Of a DNA stretch of 64,000 nt, positions 9,645 through 18,079 are shown in pieces. The notes beneath the pieces were generated by a model. That model had not been told where the DNA came from. It worked only from the letters and a program-made list of their open reading frames with translations, and made no database searches. Every line of letters begins with the position of its first letter. The first letter of the stretch is position 1. The stretch spans positions 124,001-188,000 of the forward strand of contig NZ_JAPDPI010000003.1 of the NCBI RefSeq assembly GCF_026013615.1, given 5' to 3'. Source of the stretch: Plebeiibacterium marinum (lineage in GTDB: Bacteria > Bacteroidota > Bacteroidia > Bacteroidales > Marinilabiliaceae). Position numbers and translations under genes: made by a program.

Positions 9645-9715
9645 CATATTCAAATTGGATAGAATACAAATATAAAGCATATTTTCACCAAACCAATAAC
9701 CTGCACATATTCAAA
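9645..9715. repeat. paired CATATTCAAA direct repeats upstream of AraC regulator
   Basis: The 10-mer CATATTCAAA occurs at 9645-9654 and 9706-9715, 61 bp apart, and each copy is followed two bases later by GG. Both lie between the preferred regulator start (9624) and the efflux operon (9934). AraC proteins often bind direct repeats, so these are candidate binding sites for autoregulation or efflux control. The rest of 9625-9933 shows nothing else I can support. Confidence 0.4.
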
Positions 9716-9933
9716 CCGGGAATTTTCAAACAAAAAAACTGAAATATCACTACTTCTCCGGGCGAATATACATACCCCCATAACACTGACACACTGCCTG
9801 TTAAGAGTACAACTTTATAACATAGACGTCTTTTTTAAACCTTTTTGTAAGGCAACACCAAAATACATTCAACATTAAATAACATTGCTTCTAATTACAA
9901 TCAAGATTATCCAAAAATAAAAATCAAATTATA

Positions 9934-11298
9934 ATGAGATTAAAGAAATACAAATTAGCATGCTTCATGTGGCTTATTTTTTCCGCGGCACTTTCTGCCC
10001 AGGAAAAGCATATTATGGATTTAAACCAGATGTTGGAATTTGCCCGTCAAAACAACTACGAGATTAAAGAGGCAAACCTTTACAAAATGCAAAGCCAGGC
10101 AAAAGTAAAGGAAGTAAAAGGAAATGGATTACCCCAGATCAAATCTGAAGTTGATTACAAGCATTATATCGAAAGACCGGTAACAGTTCTGGATGGGGCA
10201 ACACTGGGTCGATCCGGGGATATTCTTCTTCCTGTTGGCCGAATTGATAATGTAGATGCTTCGGTTCAATTTTCTCAACTATTGTTTTCGCTTAAATACA
10301 TCAATGGAGTAAAAACGGCAAAAAAAGTTACGGAAATCAGGGATCTTGAAGTTGATAAAGCAGAAGAAGAGATGATCCAGTTGCTTTTGAATGAATATTA
10401 CAACCTATTGGCAATCTATGCTAACTTAAATATTATAGAAAGCAATATGGAATCCCTGGCTCAAATGAAGCATAAAATCAGTTCACTTGTTACCAATGGG
10501 GTGGCACTAAAAACCGATCTGGATAAGATCACAGTGAACTACGCAAACCTTCAGGCAAATAAAGAGCAGGTGTTGGCTGCTATTAATGTTCAGTCCAATA
10601 ATCTAAAATACATTATCGGCATTGAGCCAAACGATGAACTTGCTATTGACACAACAGGTTTCCACAACTTGTTTAAAGCCTCTCTTATAACTGAAAATAC
10701 TCAGGAAAACTTAACTTTCGACAACCTCACTGAGGTTCAAATGCTTAACAAGTCGCTTGACCTATACAATTTGAAGGTTAAAACTGAACAAGCAGAAAAA
10801 TACCCCAACGTTGCATTATATGGAAGTTTTATGTATCAGGGGATGAGAAATGAATTCAACTTTTTTGATACGAATGAAAAGTGGTATCCTGTACAGGTTG
10901 TTGGATTTAAAGCTTCTATACCAATATTTACCGGATTCTCGAACAATGCCAAAATTAAGCAGGCTAAATACGACTACTGTGTAACCCAAAATAAAATGCA
11001 GAAAGCACTATCCGGCCTTCAGCTTCAATACTCAAACGCATTGATGCAGTACAATGCCAGTGTTCGAAACTGCCAGATTCAAATTGATAATATCCAGCTA
11101 GCTAAAGACGTTCGACATCAGGAAGAGATGAAATACAACGAAGGGATGTCGACCTTAACTGATTTGTTAATCTCAGAAAAAGACCTGAGAACAGCAGAAA
11201 TAAACTATGCACAAAACTTTATTACCATGAAACAGGCAGAAGTAGATCTGTTAAAATCAAAAGGATTACTAAAAGACTACCTGGTATCCCATCCATAA
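9934..11298 (+). CDS. TolC-family outer-membrane efflux protein
   Basis: A 454-residue exported protein (signal MRLKKYKLACFMWLIFSAAL, cut near SAQ) with the two repeated outer-membrane efflux domains of TolC proteins (about 25-225 and 250-445). Long amphipathic helices appear in each half (LNQMLEFARQNNYEIKEANL; EEMKYNEGMSTLTDLLISEK). It should trimerise and form the outer-membrane exit duct for the adaptor and RND pump encoded next. It is the first gene of the operon, with 48 bp to the adaptor. Confidence 0.92.
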   Translation: MRLKKYKLACFMWLIFSAALSAQEKHIMDLNQMLEFARQNNYEIKEANLYKMQSQAKVKEVKGNGLPQIKSEVDYKHYIERPVTVLDGATLGRSGDILLPVGRIDNVDASVQFSQLLFSLKYINGVKTAKKVTEIRDLEVDKAEEEMIQLLLNEYYNLLAIYANLNIIESNMESLAQMKHKISSLVTNGVALKTDLDKITVNYANLQANKEQVLAAINVQSNNLKYIIGIEPNDELAIDTTGFHNLFKASLITENTQENLTFDNLTEVQMLNKSLDLYNLKVKTEQAEKYPNVALYGSFMYQGMRNEFNFFDTNEKWYPVQVVGFKASIPIFTGFSNNAKIKQAKYDYCVTQNKMQKALSGLQLQYSNALMQYNASVRNCQIQIDNIQLAKDVRHQEEMKYNEGMSTLTDLLISEKDLRTAEINYAQNFITMKQAEVDLLKSKGLLKDYLVSHP

Positions 11299-11346
11299 CC
11301 CCCTGCTTTATCCATTTTAAATTATTAAATTAAAAATATTACAGTT

Positions 11347-12423
11347 ATGAAAAAGAAGAAAAATATCAGACGTGTACTGTCGCTCGTTATTATAGCTGCT
11401 TGCTGCGGACTAATATTTATGCAGTTGAAAAGTAACAAAGAAGAAACAAAAAAAATTGCAGAACTGGCTAATATTAAAGGACAGTATTATCCTGTAAAAG
11501 CTTTAATCATTGAACCCACAAATCCTAACGCAAAAATAACAACTACCGGATTTCTACAATCAGAAACTGATTTGAATCTGATCTCAGAAACTCAGGGTAG
11601 AATAATTGCAGTATACAAAGAAAAAGGTGATTACGTTAACAAAGGAGACATAATTGCCAAAGTTGATGATGAATTACTGAGAGCACAATTAAATGCAACA
11701 AAAGCTGCCTATGAACAACTTGAAAAAGAGGTAGCCCGCTTTACAAAACTGGTTGAAGAAAATGCTGTTACCAGTCAAAAATTAGAAGAAATCCAACTGA
11801 ATCTGGAAACAACAAAAGCAAAATACGTTTCTGCTAAAAAGCAATTAGAAGACACTAACATCAAGGCGCCAATCAACGGTTTTATTGAAAGTGACAATAT
11901 TGAAGTTGGCCAGTTTATAGGAGGAGGTGCTGTAATATGCAATATAATCGATGCTAAAAACTTAACACTTAAGCTCGACATATCTGAGCAAGACTATGCC
12001 AATATCAAACTGGGACAAACTGTAGATATTACCTCATCTGTGTTTCCTAATCAGACCTTCCGGGGCACAATTTCTTACATCGGCAAAAAAGCAGGATATG
12101 GTAATAGCTTTAGTGCTGAGATTAAATTAGCCAACACCAACGATAACCTGTTAAAAGCAGGGATGTTTGTTACAGCAAGTATTTCACTTCAATCAGAAAC
12201 CACAGGAATTTTTGTACCACGTAGAGCCATTGTAGGTTCATTAAAAGATGCTTCTGTTTATGTAATTAACGATAACAAATCAATACTAAAAAAAGTAATT
12301 ACAGGAAACACAATTGATGGACAAGTACAAATTGTGGAAGGATTAAAAGATGGTGATTCAGTGATCGTTGAAGGTAACTACAACATCTACGATCAAGCCG
12401 ATGTAAAAGTAATGAATCTCTAA
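11347..12423 (+). CDS. RND efflux periplasmic adaptor (membrane fusion protein)
   Basis: A 358-residue adaptor with one N-terminal membrane anchor (VLSLVIIAACCGLIFM, about residues 10-26). It is followed by a biotinyl-lipoyl-like half (GRIIAVYKEKGDYVNKGDII), a helical hairpin (about 105-165, AAYEQLEKEVARFTKL), the second lipoyl half (APINGFIESDNIEVGQFIGG), a beta-barrel domain and the membrane-proximal C-terminal domain. It bridges the RND pump and the TolC duct. The next gene starts 202 bp downstream, across a repeat-rich gap. Confidence 0.92.
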   Translation: MKKKKNIRRVLSLVIIAACCGLIFMQLKSNKEETKKIAELANIKGQYYPVKALIIEPTNPNAKITTTGFLQSETDLNLISETQGRIIAVYKEKGDYVNKGDIIAKVDDELLRAQLNATKAAYEQLEKEVARFTKLVEENAVTSQKLEEIQLNLETTKAKYVSAKKQLEDTNIKAPINGFIESDNIEVGQFIGGGAVICNIIDAKNLTLKLDISEQDYANIKLGQTVDITSSVFPNQTFRGTISYIGKKAGYGNSFSAEIKLANTNDNLLKAGMFVTASISLQSETTGIFVPRRAIVGSLKDASVYVINDNKSILKKVITGNTIDGQVQIVEGLKDGDSVIVEGNYNIYDQADVKVMNL

Positions 12424-12435
12424 TCACAGACATTT

Positions 12436-12612
12436 AGACACAAGATATGAGACACAAGACTGAATTACAGCTTGCGTTAAGCTATTATCAAAAATAAGAA
12501 ACAATCATGATTAAGTATTAAATGCACAGGATGATGAATAAAGAGTATTGAATTCTCTTTTCTTTCGATATAAATTCATCAATCCTGATACTTGATACTT
12601 GTGTCTTGATAC
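12436..12612. repeat. low-complexity inverted repeat between adaptor and pump genes
   Basis: The 202-bp gap inside the efflux operon has ACACAAGA-type words at 12436-12460 (AGACACAAGATATGAGACAC) and a roughly inverted set at 12587-12612 (GATACTTGATACTTGTGTCT). They could pair into a long imperfect hairpin in the mRNA. No gene fits. The effect on expression of the pump is unknown; the style matches the CAATGA repeat at 7991. Confidence 0.6.
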
Positions 12613-12625
12613 TAATTTTTAACAC

Positions 12626-15600
12626 ATGAAAATACTAAGTTTATCCATAAGAAGGAGCACTGTACCTATTGTAATGTTTACCATACTCATTATCATAGGG
12701 CTGTTTTCTGCTTCAAAAATTAAATATGCCCTTATTCCGGAAATTAATTCCCCTATGGTAATGATTAGTACCATATACCCGGGAGCCGGACCGGATGAGG
12801 TAGAACAATCTGTTACTATTCCCATAGAGGATGCCATTGCTTCGTTAGAAGGGATTGAAGAAGTAAGTTCCTCATCCATTGAAAATTTATCCTTGGTTCA
12901 GGTATCGTTATCATTTAATACTGATATAAACCTGGCTGTTCAGGAAGCAACTCAAAAAATAAACAGTATCGTTGCCAATTTACCCAAACAGATAAAAACA
13001 CCATCTGTCAAAAAATTTGATTTAGGTGCGCTACCTATTTTTATTGCAGGGGTAAATTCCGATTTGCCGGATAAAGACTTTTATAAGTTCGTAGATGACA
13101 GGATAAAACCTGAACTGGCAAGTATACAGGGCGTTTCAAGCGTTGACCTTTTGGGAGGTTTACAACGGGAAATTAAAATTATGATTGATCCGTTAAAATT
13201 GAAATCCAACAAATTGAACCTGTTGAATGTTACACAGATGATTCAATATGCCAATATGGAATTGCCAACGGGTAAATTAGAAACACCTACCAATGAAATG
13301 ACCATCCGCCTGTCCGGTAAAATCAGGACTTTGGAACAGTTAAAAAACATCATTGTTGGAGGACATAAAGATGGATCAATAATAAAACTTGGCGACATTG
13401 CCGATATTTATGACGGTATTTCCGACCCGGAAAAAATCACCCGTATCGATGGCATGGAAACCATTGGTATTGAAGTCAGCAAACAAAAGGATGCCAACTC
13501 TGTAGAAGTTATTGAGCTGGTAAAACAAAAGTTTGCCGAACTAGAAAAAACTTATGCACAGGATAATGTGAAATTCCGTATTGCCGATGACCAGTCACGT
13601 TTTACCATACAGGCTGCGGATGCAGTTACCCATGATTTGATATTGGCCATTATCCTGGTATCGGTTATCATGGTACTATTCTTACACAGCTTACGTAACT
13701 CTATCTTTGTATTGGTGGCCATCCCAACCTCGTTGGTTTCAACTTTTACGGCCATGTACCTGCTTGATTTCTCTTTTGACCTGATCAGTTTAACATCATT
13801 ATCTCTTGTTGTTGGTTCTCTTGTTGATGATGCCATTGTGGTTATTGAGAACATCTATCGTCATATGGAAATGGGTAAAAACAGGGTTCAGGCCTCTTTT
13901 GATGCTGTTAAAGAATTAGGAATGACAGTAACTGCTATTACGCTTGTACTGGTAGCGGTGTTCTTGCCTATTGCTTTTGTAACTGGTGTGGTAGGTGATA
14001 TCCTTCGTGAATATGCGGTAACGATTGTAGTATCCATGATGTTTAGTTTATTGGTATCTTTTACTTTAGTGCCATGGATGACTTCAAGATGGGCAGTGCT
14101 TGCTGTAAAAAAGAACAACTTTATTGGAAAAATACTGGATGGTTTTGAAAGATCCATTGATATTGTAAATGAAAATGTTTTGTCGGCTATGCACTGGTCA
14201 TTACGCCATAAAACAATTACTCTGCTTGCTACCTTCTTCTTCTTTATAGGAACGTTTATGCTCTTCCCGGCTGGTTACATCGGAGGTGAATTTGCATCAT
14301 CGGGCGACAGGGGATCATTTATGTTACGATTAGAGTTTCAACATGACATCAGCTTAGCTGAAAACAATAGTTCAACCCGTCAGGTAGAGCAATTTCTAAT
14401 GGAACAGCCCGAAGTAGAAATGGTATATGCCACTGTAGGTAAAAAATCGGGTACGGTTTCCACTACTTCTACTCCCTACTTTAGTGAGATTATGGTAAAT
14501 ATGGTTCCCAAAGACCAACGGGACATGACCACAAGTGTTTACGCCCGCCAGATCAGGGCTAAACTGGAAGAACAGGTGATTGGTGCCAAAATTAAGGCTG
14601 TCGCTGTAAATATTATGGGTAATGAGGATGTTCCTTTAAAGTACTACATTGTAGGTTATGATGTGGATAGCGTTATTCCTTATGCAGAAAAAGCATTGGC
14701 TGCAATGAAATCGATTGAAGGGGCTGTTGAATCAGAACTCAGTGTGGACAAAAACAATCCGGAATACAACATAAAGGTTGACCGTGATAAAATGAGTAAG
14801 TTAGGACTAAACCTGATGTCGGTAGGTGGGGTATTAAGAACATCGTTTGCCGGAAATACGGATAACAAATTCAGGGAAGAAGGTAAAGAATATGATATTA
14901 ATATCCTGTTAAATGAAGCAGATCGCAGAACCAAGGATGATCTGGAAGATATCACCTTTGCTTCTATGACCACCAATGAACTTATCAAATTATCACAATT
15001 TGCTGACATCTCAGAAAGTAATGGACCATCCCGTTTGGAACGCTACAACCGTAATCCATCGGTTATGCTGTCGAGCCAGATTATCGGCGTATCTCAAAAT
15101 ACGGTTCAATCAGAATTCACCAATAAACTGGCTAAAATAGAAGCCCCGGAAGGAACTAAATTAGCTTCTTCAAAACAAACCAAGATGATGGCAGAATCTT
15201 TTGCTTCTCTGGGCTTAGCGTTCCTTGCTGCTATTATTTCGGTATACCTGATTATGGTATTACTATACAACAGTTGGGCTGATCCGTTTGTGGTTATGTT
15301 CTCAATTCCTCTGTCGATAATTGGTGCAATTTGGGCATTGGCTCTGGCCAATCAAACATTAAACATCTTCTCTATATTAGGTATCGTGATGTTAGCAGGT
15401 TTGGTTGCCAAAAATGCCATCTTAATTGTGGACTTTGCCAACGAACTAATCGAACAAGGCAAAAACCTGGTTGAAGCCGTTGAAACTTCTGTGAAACTTC
15501 GTTTCCGACCCATCCTGATGACTAACGTATCCATGATCATTGGTCTATTCCCTCTTGCTTTTTCACAAAGTGAAGGTGCCGAATGGAAAAACGGAATTGG

Positions 15601-15739
15601 TTGGACTCTGATTGGTGGATTAACTGTATCCATGTTCTTATCTATGATTATTGTTCCGATTGTTTACTATGGAATCAAAAGACTACAGGAAAAAATGGGG
15701 TTGGCAAATAAACCTAAATTAGACTTTATAGAAAAATAG
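12626..15739 (+). CDS. RND efflux pump, inner-membrane transporter
   Basis: A 1037-residue RND transporter (AcrB/MexB superfamily) with twelve predicted membrane helices, TM1 at about 10-28, and two large periplasmic loops. The proton-relay pair in TM4 is D401-D402 (LVVGSLVDDAIVVIEN). The second half repeats the pattern (IVMLAGLVAKNAILIVDFAN). The start of the protein, YPGAGPDEVEQSVTIPIEDA, is typical. It should export drugs, toxic compounds or metabolites by proton antiport with the TolC and adaptor proteins encoded just upstream. The substrate cannot be read from sequence. A terminator follows 28 bp after the stop. Confidence 0.93.
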   Translation: MKILSLSIRRSTVPIVMFTILIIIGLFSASKIKYALIPEINSPMVMISTIYPGAGPDEVEQSVTIPIEDAIASLEGIEEVSSSSIENLSLVQVSLSFNTDINLAVQEATQKINSIVANLPKQIKTPSVKKFDLGALPIFIAGVNSDLPDKDFYKFVDDRIKPELASIQGVSSVDLLGGLQREIKIMIDPLKLKSNKLNLLNVTQMIQYANMELPTGKLETPTNEMTIRLSGKIRTLEQLKNIIVGGHKDGSIIKLGDIADIYDGISDPEKITRIDGMETIGIEVSKQKDANSVEVIELVKQKFAELEKTYAQDNVKFRIADDQSRFTIQAADAVTHDLILAIILVSVIMVLFLHSLRNSIFVLVAIPTSLVSTFTAMYLLDFSFDLISLTSLSLVVGSLVDDAIVVIENIYRHMEMGKNRVQASFDAVKELGMTVTAITLVLVAVFLPIAFVTGVVGDILREYAVTIVVSMMFSLLVSFTLVPWMTSRWAVLAVKKNNFIGKILDGFERSIDIVNENVLSAMHWSLRHKTITLLATFFFFIGTFMLFPAGYIGGEFASSGDRGSFMLRLEFQHDISLAENNSSTRQVEQFLMEQPEVEMVYATVGKKSGTVSTTSTPYFSEIMVNMVPKDQRDMTTSVYARQIRAKLEEQVIGAKIKAVAVNIMGNEDVPLKYYIVGYDVDSVIPYAEKALAAMKSIEGAVESELSVDKNNPEYNIKVDRDKMSKLGLNLMSVGGVLRTSFAGNTDNKFREEGKEYDINILLNEADRRTKDDLEDITFASMTTNELIKLSQFADISESNGPSRLERYNRNPSVMLSSQIIGVSQNTVQSEFTNKLAKIEAPEGTKLASSKQTKMMAESFASLGLAFLAAIISVYLIMVLLYNSWADPFVVMFSIPLSIIGAIWALALANQTLNIFSILGIVMLAGLVAKNAILIVDFANELIEQGKNLVEAVETSVKLRFRPILMTNVSMIIGLFPLAFSQSEGAEWKNGIGWTLIGGLTVSMFLSMIIVPIVYYGIKRLQEKMGLANKPKLDFIEK

Positions 15740-15767
15740 TATTCTCTAATATTGTGTGTATTAACTT

Positions 15768-15802
15768 AAAGGTTGCTCTGTTTTTTAGGGCAACCTTTTC
15801 AT
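15768..15802 (+). terminator. rho-independent terminator after RND operon
   Basis: Arms AAAGGTTGC (15768-15776) and GCAACCTTT (15790-15798) pair perfectly around a 13-nt loop and run into TTC-ATTTTC. The site ends the TolC-adaptor-pump operon. It also argues against the GTG start at 15754 for the next gene. Confidence 0.75.
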
Positions 15803-15822
15803 TTTCAAATTCATCAATCAAC

Positions 15823-16842
15823 ATGTATTACAATTTATTACGATTATTAGCTTGTTCTGTTGTTTTCTCCTTTTTCTTCTTCACATCAATAAGCAGTCAA
15901 GGCGTAAAATCAGAAAAAAATATTTCAGATTCAATCAAGATGGCATATATGGAAAAACTGGCACTAAAAAATCCAATGATACGTCAGTTTTCCATGACCA
16001 GTGAATTAATTCCGCACAGAAATATATCTTCAAAACTGTATGGAAAAGATTTTATAAAAGGCGATGCAACTATTTATAGAAACTCAATGCTATTTAAAAT
16101 GCCAGTAAAAGATTGGAAAAACAGTTCACTAAGCTCATCTGCTTCTGTGTTAAATCAAAAGTTTTCAATGCATAACATGACCCATTATGATGATCCAAAC
16201 ACAACTTACGATCTTGATTTTTCAAAAACAACGCTGGGTCTTTCTTTGAATTATAATGTTCGCGGAAAGCTATTTAACAAACCGGTTATGTATAATACAT
16301 CAATAACCGGAGTTACAGATCCTTCTTTTTCTGAATATGATTACTCGTTTACCGGAGTTATGATGTTTACATTAAAAAGAACCCAAACCACAACATTATC
16401 TTTAGGAGGAGTTGTGCTTATTAGTCCGGGAGTAAAAATACCAGGCTTTATGATGGTAAGTTATACTCACCAGTTTAATAAAAACCTGGAGTTATCTGCA
16501 AATCTCCCCTATCGTTTGGCACTACGACAAGAGTTAAACACTAAAAATTCACTTTCTTTTATAAATGAAATGAGTGGATCTAAAGCATTTTTTAATATCG
16601 ACAACCGATATTTTCCTGAGAAATCAAGTTACGGTACATCTGAAATAAAATCAGGTTTATTATATGAACGTCGTTTAGGTAGAAAATTTGTTTTAGGACT
16701 ATCCGCAGGAGCCTTGTACACAGCAACTTCAGAGATGAAAGAAAACAACACCTGGGATGATAGTTATTTTATTAAAAACAAAAGCACACTGGATGCATAT
16801 TTTGATATAAATATTTCTTTGCTACCTTTTATAAATTGGTAG
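15823..16842 (+). CDS. putative outer-membrane beta-barrel protein
   Basis: From the ATG at 15823 the product has 339 residues. A signal peptide (LLRLLACSVVFSFFFFTSIS, then SQG) is followed by a region with many alternating strands (STTLGLSLNYN-type patterns, TLSLGGVVLISPGVKIPG, LELSANLPYRLALRQ), ending LLPFINW. This looks like a medium outer-membrane barrel, possibly of the DUF6268 kind, but I cannot assign a family with confidence. A GTG start at 15754 would overlap the upstream terminator and is rejected. It follows the RND operon but lies behind that terminator, so a separate or read-through transcript is likely. Confidence 0.7.
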   Translation: MYYNLLRLLACSVVFSFFFFTSISSQGVKSEKNISDSIKMAYMEKLALKNPMIRQFSMTSELIPHRNISSKLYGKDFIKGDATIYRNSMLFKMPVKDWKNSSLSSSASVLNQKFSMHNMTHYDDPNTTYDLDFSKTTLGLSLNYNVRGKLFNKPVMYNTSITGVTDPSFSEYDYSFTGVMMFTLKRTQTTTLSLGGVVLISPGVKIPGFMMVSYTHQFNKNLELSANLPYRLALRQELNTKNSLSFINEMSGSKAFFNIDNRYFPEKSSYGTSEIKSGLLYERRLGRKFVLGLSAGALYTATSEMKENNTWDDSYFIKNKSTLDAYFDINISLLPFINW

Positions 16843-16884
16843 AACTAACATTGTTAAAAATCTTAGTAGCCAAACCTTAACCTT

Positions 16885-16917
16885 TTACGCAATTGTTACG
16901 CAATTATTACGCAATTA
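16885..16917. repeat. three tandem 11-bp units TTACGCAATT(G/A)
   Basis: Units at 16885-16895, 16896-16906 and 16907-16917 differ only in the last base (G, A, A). The 11-bp period is close to one helical turn. They lie 43 bp after the barrel gene. The rest of the gene-free stretch 16843-17327 is AT-rich, with loose repeats of ATGTTA at about 17205-17242, and no supported gene; a 62-codon open frame at 17206 overlaps the next promoter and is not credible. Confidence 0.7.
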
Positions 16918-17327
16918 CTCAAAAGCATGGAAAGAACCTGATCCTTTTGTACCAGAATACTTCACATTTTGCGTTCTACTAACTTTCTAAGATCAATAGT
17001 GGCCATCTCTCGTGATATTATATTTAAATTTTGATATTCCTTATTCTTATAAAATTACAATATGCAAAAGCACCTCTATTCCTGTTAAAATAACTTTATT
17101 CCAATAGTTACATACCCTTATTTTACAGGCCTGCAACATTCATTAACAAAAATACTATTAACAATAACCTACCTAACCTTTACTTAGTGTTAAAAAACGG
17201 CCTTTATGTTAATCAATATTTCCAATGTTAACTTAATGTTACCTCTATATTTCGCAAATATTGATTTTAAGGGAATTTATCAACTTCTCTTAATTAAGCT
17301 TAAATGTATAGGTCCAAACGGCCATAT

Positions 17328-17361
17328 TTTGCAACCGATCCGGCACTTATATCTACATTTG
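17328..17361 (+). promoter_or_regulatory. Bacteroidota-type promoter for the small secreted protein
   Basis: TTTG at 17328-17331 and TACATTTG at 17354-17361 match the -33 and -7 consensus (TTTG, TAnnTTTG) with a 22-bp spacer. Predicted transcription start is near 17368, giving a leader of about 38 nt before the ATG at 17406. Confidence 0.55.
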
Positions 17362-17405
17362 AATTGTAAAACAAAAACAAATATTAATTATTAAAATTTA
17401 AAACA

Positions 17406-17759
17406 ATGAAAATGAAAAAAGAAATGAAAAAAGCAGGAATGGTAGCCATGTTTGCTTTAGCAATGACAACTAGTTTGTTTGCCAACGAAGGAGAGAAAAA
17501 AGAAATAAAAAACGATGAACCGGTAAAGGTTGCAGAAGCTCCTGCATATACTGTTTATTTAACCATAAATGGCATGATGATTGAATTATCTCCAATTGAT
17601 GTTTATGCAAAAAACGATACTGATGCAACAGAAGAATCTATTGAACCAACACTAAAAAATGAAGACCTGGCTATGTTGGATGATGCTGATTCTTTTTATG
17701 AAAAGATGCGTATTGAAAATGCCATTGAAGATGTAAAGAGTGCGAGCTATTATTTTTAA
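17406..17759 (+). CDS. small acidic exported protein, unknown function
   Basis: A 117-residue protein with a signal peptide (MKMKKEMKKAGMVAMFALAM, cut near LFAN). The mature part of about 90 residues is strongly acidic (many D and E) with a possible strand pair (AYTVYLTINGMMIELSPIDV) and a C-terminal aromatic tail (SYYF). It resembles no family I know. It is a single-gene unit with its own promoter (17328-17361) and a strong terminator (17841-17882), so it is likely a real and independently expressed gene. A periplasmic location is inferred from the cleavable signal. Confidence 0.7.
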   Translation: MKMKKEMKKAGMVAMFALAMTTSLFANEGEKKEIKNDEPVKVAEAPAYTVYLTINGMMIELSPIDVYAKNDTDATEESIEPTLKNEDLAMLDDADSFYEKMRIENAIEDVKSASYYF

Positions 17760-17840
17760 CCAGCAACTGTAATGTAATGACAAATAACAATGAAAATGCT
17801 GATCAGCATGATCAGGAAAATAATTTATCAAACTTTTATG

Positions 17841-17882
17841 AATGTGTATCTTCAAATATTTAAGAGGATACACATTTTTTTT
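17841..17882 (+). terminator. strong rho-independent terminator
   Basis: AATGTGTATC (17841-17850) pairs perfectly with GATACACATT (17867-17876) across a 16-nt loop, followed by a run of T to 17882. It ends the transcript of the small secreted protein 80 bp after its stop. Confidence 0.85.
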
Positions 17883-18006
17883 ACACTTCATTATTTAAAA
17901 AAACCACATCTTCTTTTCACACCCCAAAATCAAACACACCTATTTCTTCCCAAACAAGCATACAAAAGAAACTCATTCTTCTTAAGGTTTAGAATACGCT
18001 CTCCTG

Positions 18007-18045
18007 AAAAAAAACAGGACACCCTTTTCACATAAAGGATGCCCT
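18007..18045 (-). terminator. rho-independent terminator after the TlpA gene
   Basis: On the minus strand, AGGGCATCCTTT and AAAGGGTGTCCT pair with G-U wobbles around a short loop and lead into eight T. It closes the SusC-SusD-TlpA transcript 35 bp after the TlpA stop. Confidence 0.75.
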
Positions 18046-18079
18046 ATTTTCTCTATAATCAATCAGTAATTAAAGAAAT

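Noticed and set aside
15754-15822. GTG start at 15754 for the barrel protein
   Set aside because: It would translate through a perfect terminator hairpin; the ATG at 15823 begins with a proper signal peptide.
17206-17394. 62-codon plus-strand open frame upstream of the small secreted protein
   Set aside because: It spans the predicted promoter of the next gene and has no recognisable features.
17790-18035. 81-codon plus-strand open frame after the small secreted protein
   Set aside because: It covers two terminators and reads as AT-rich noise.
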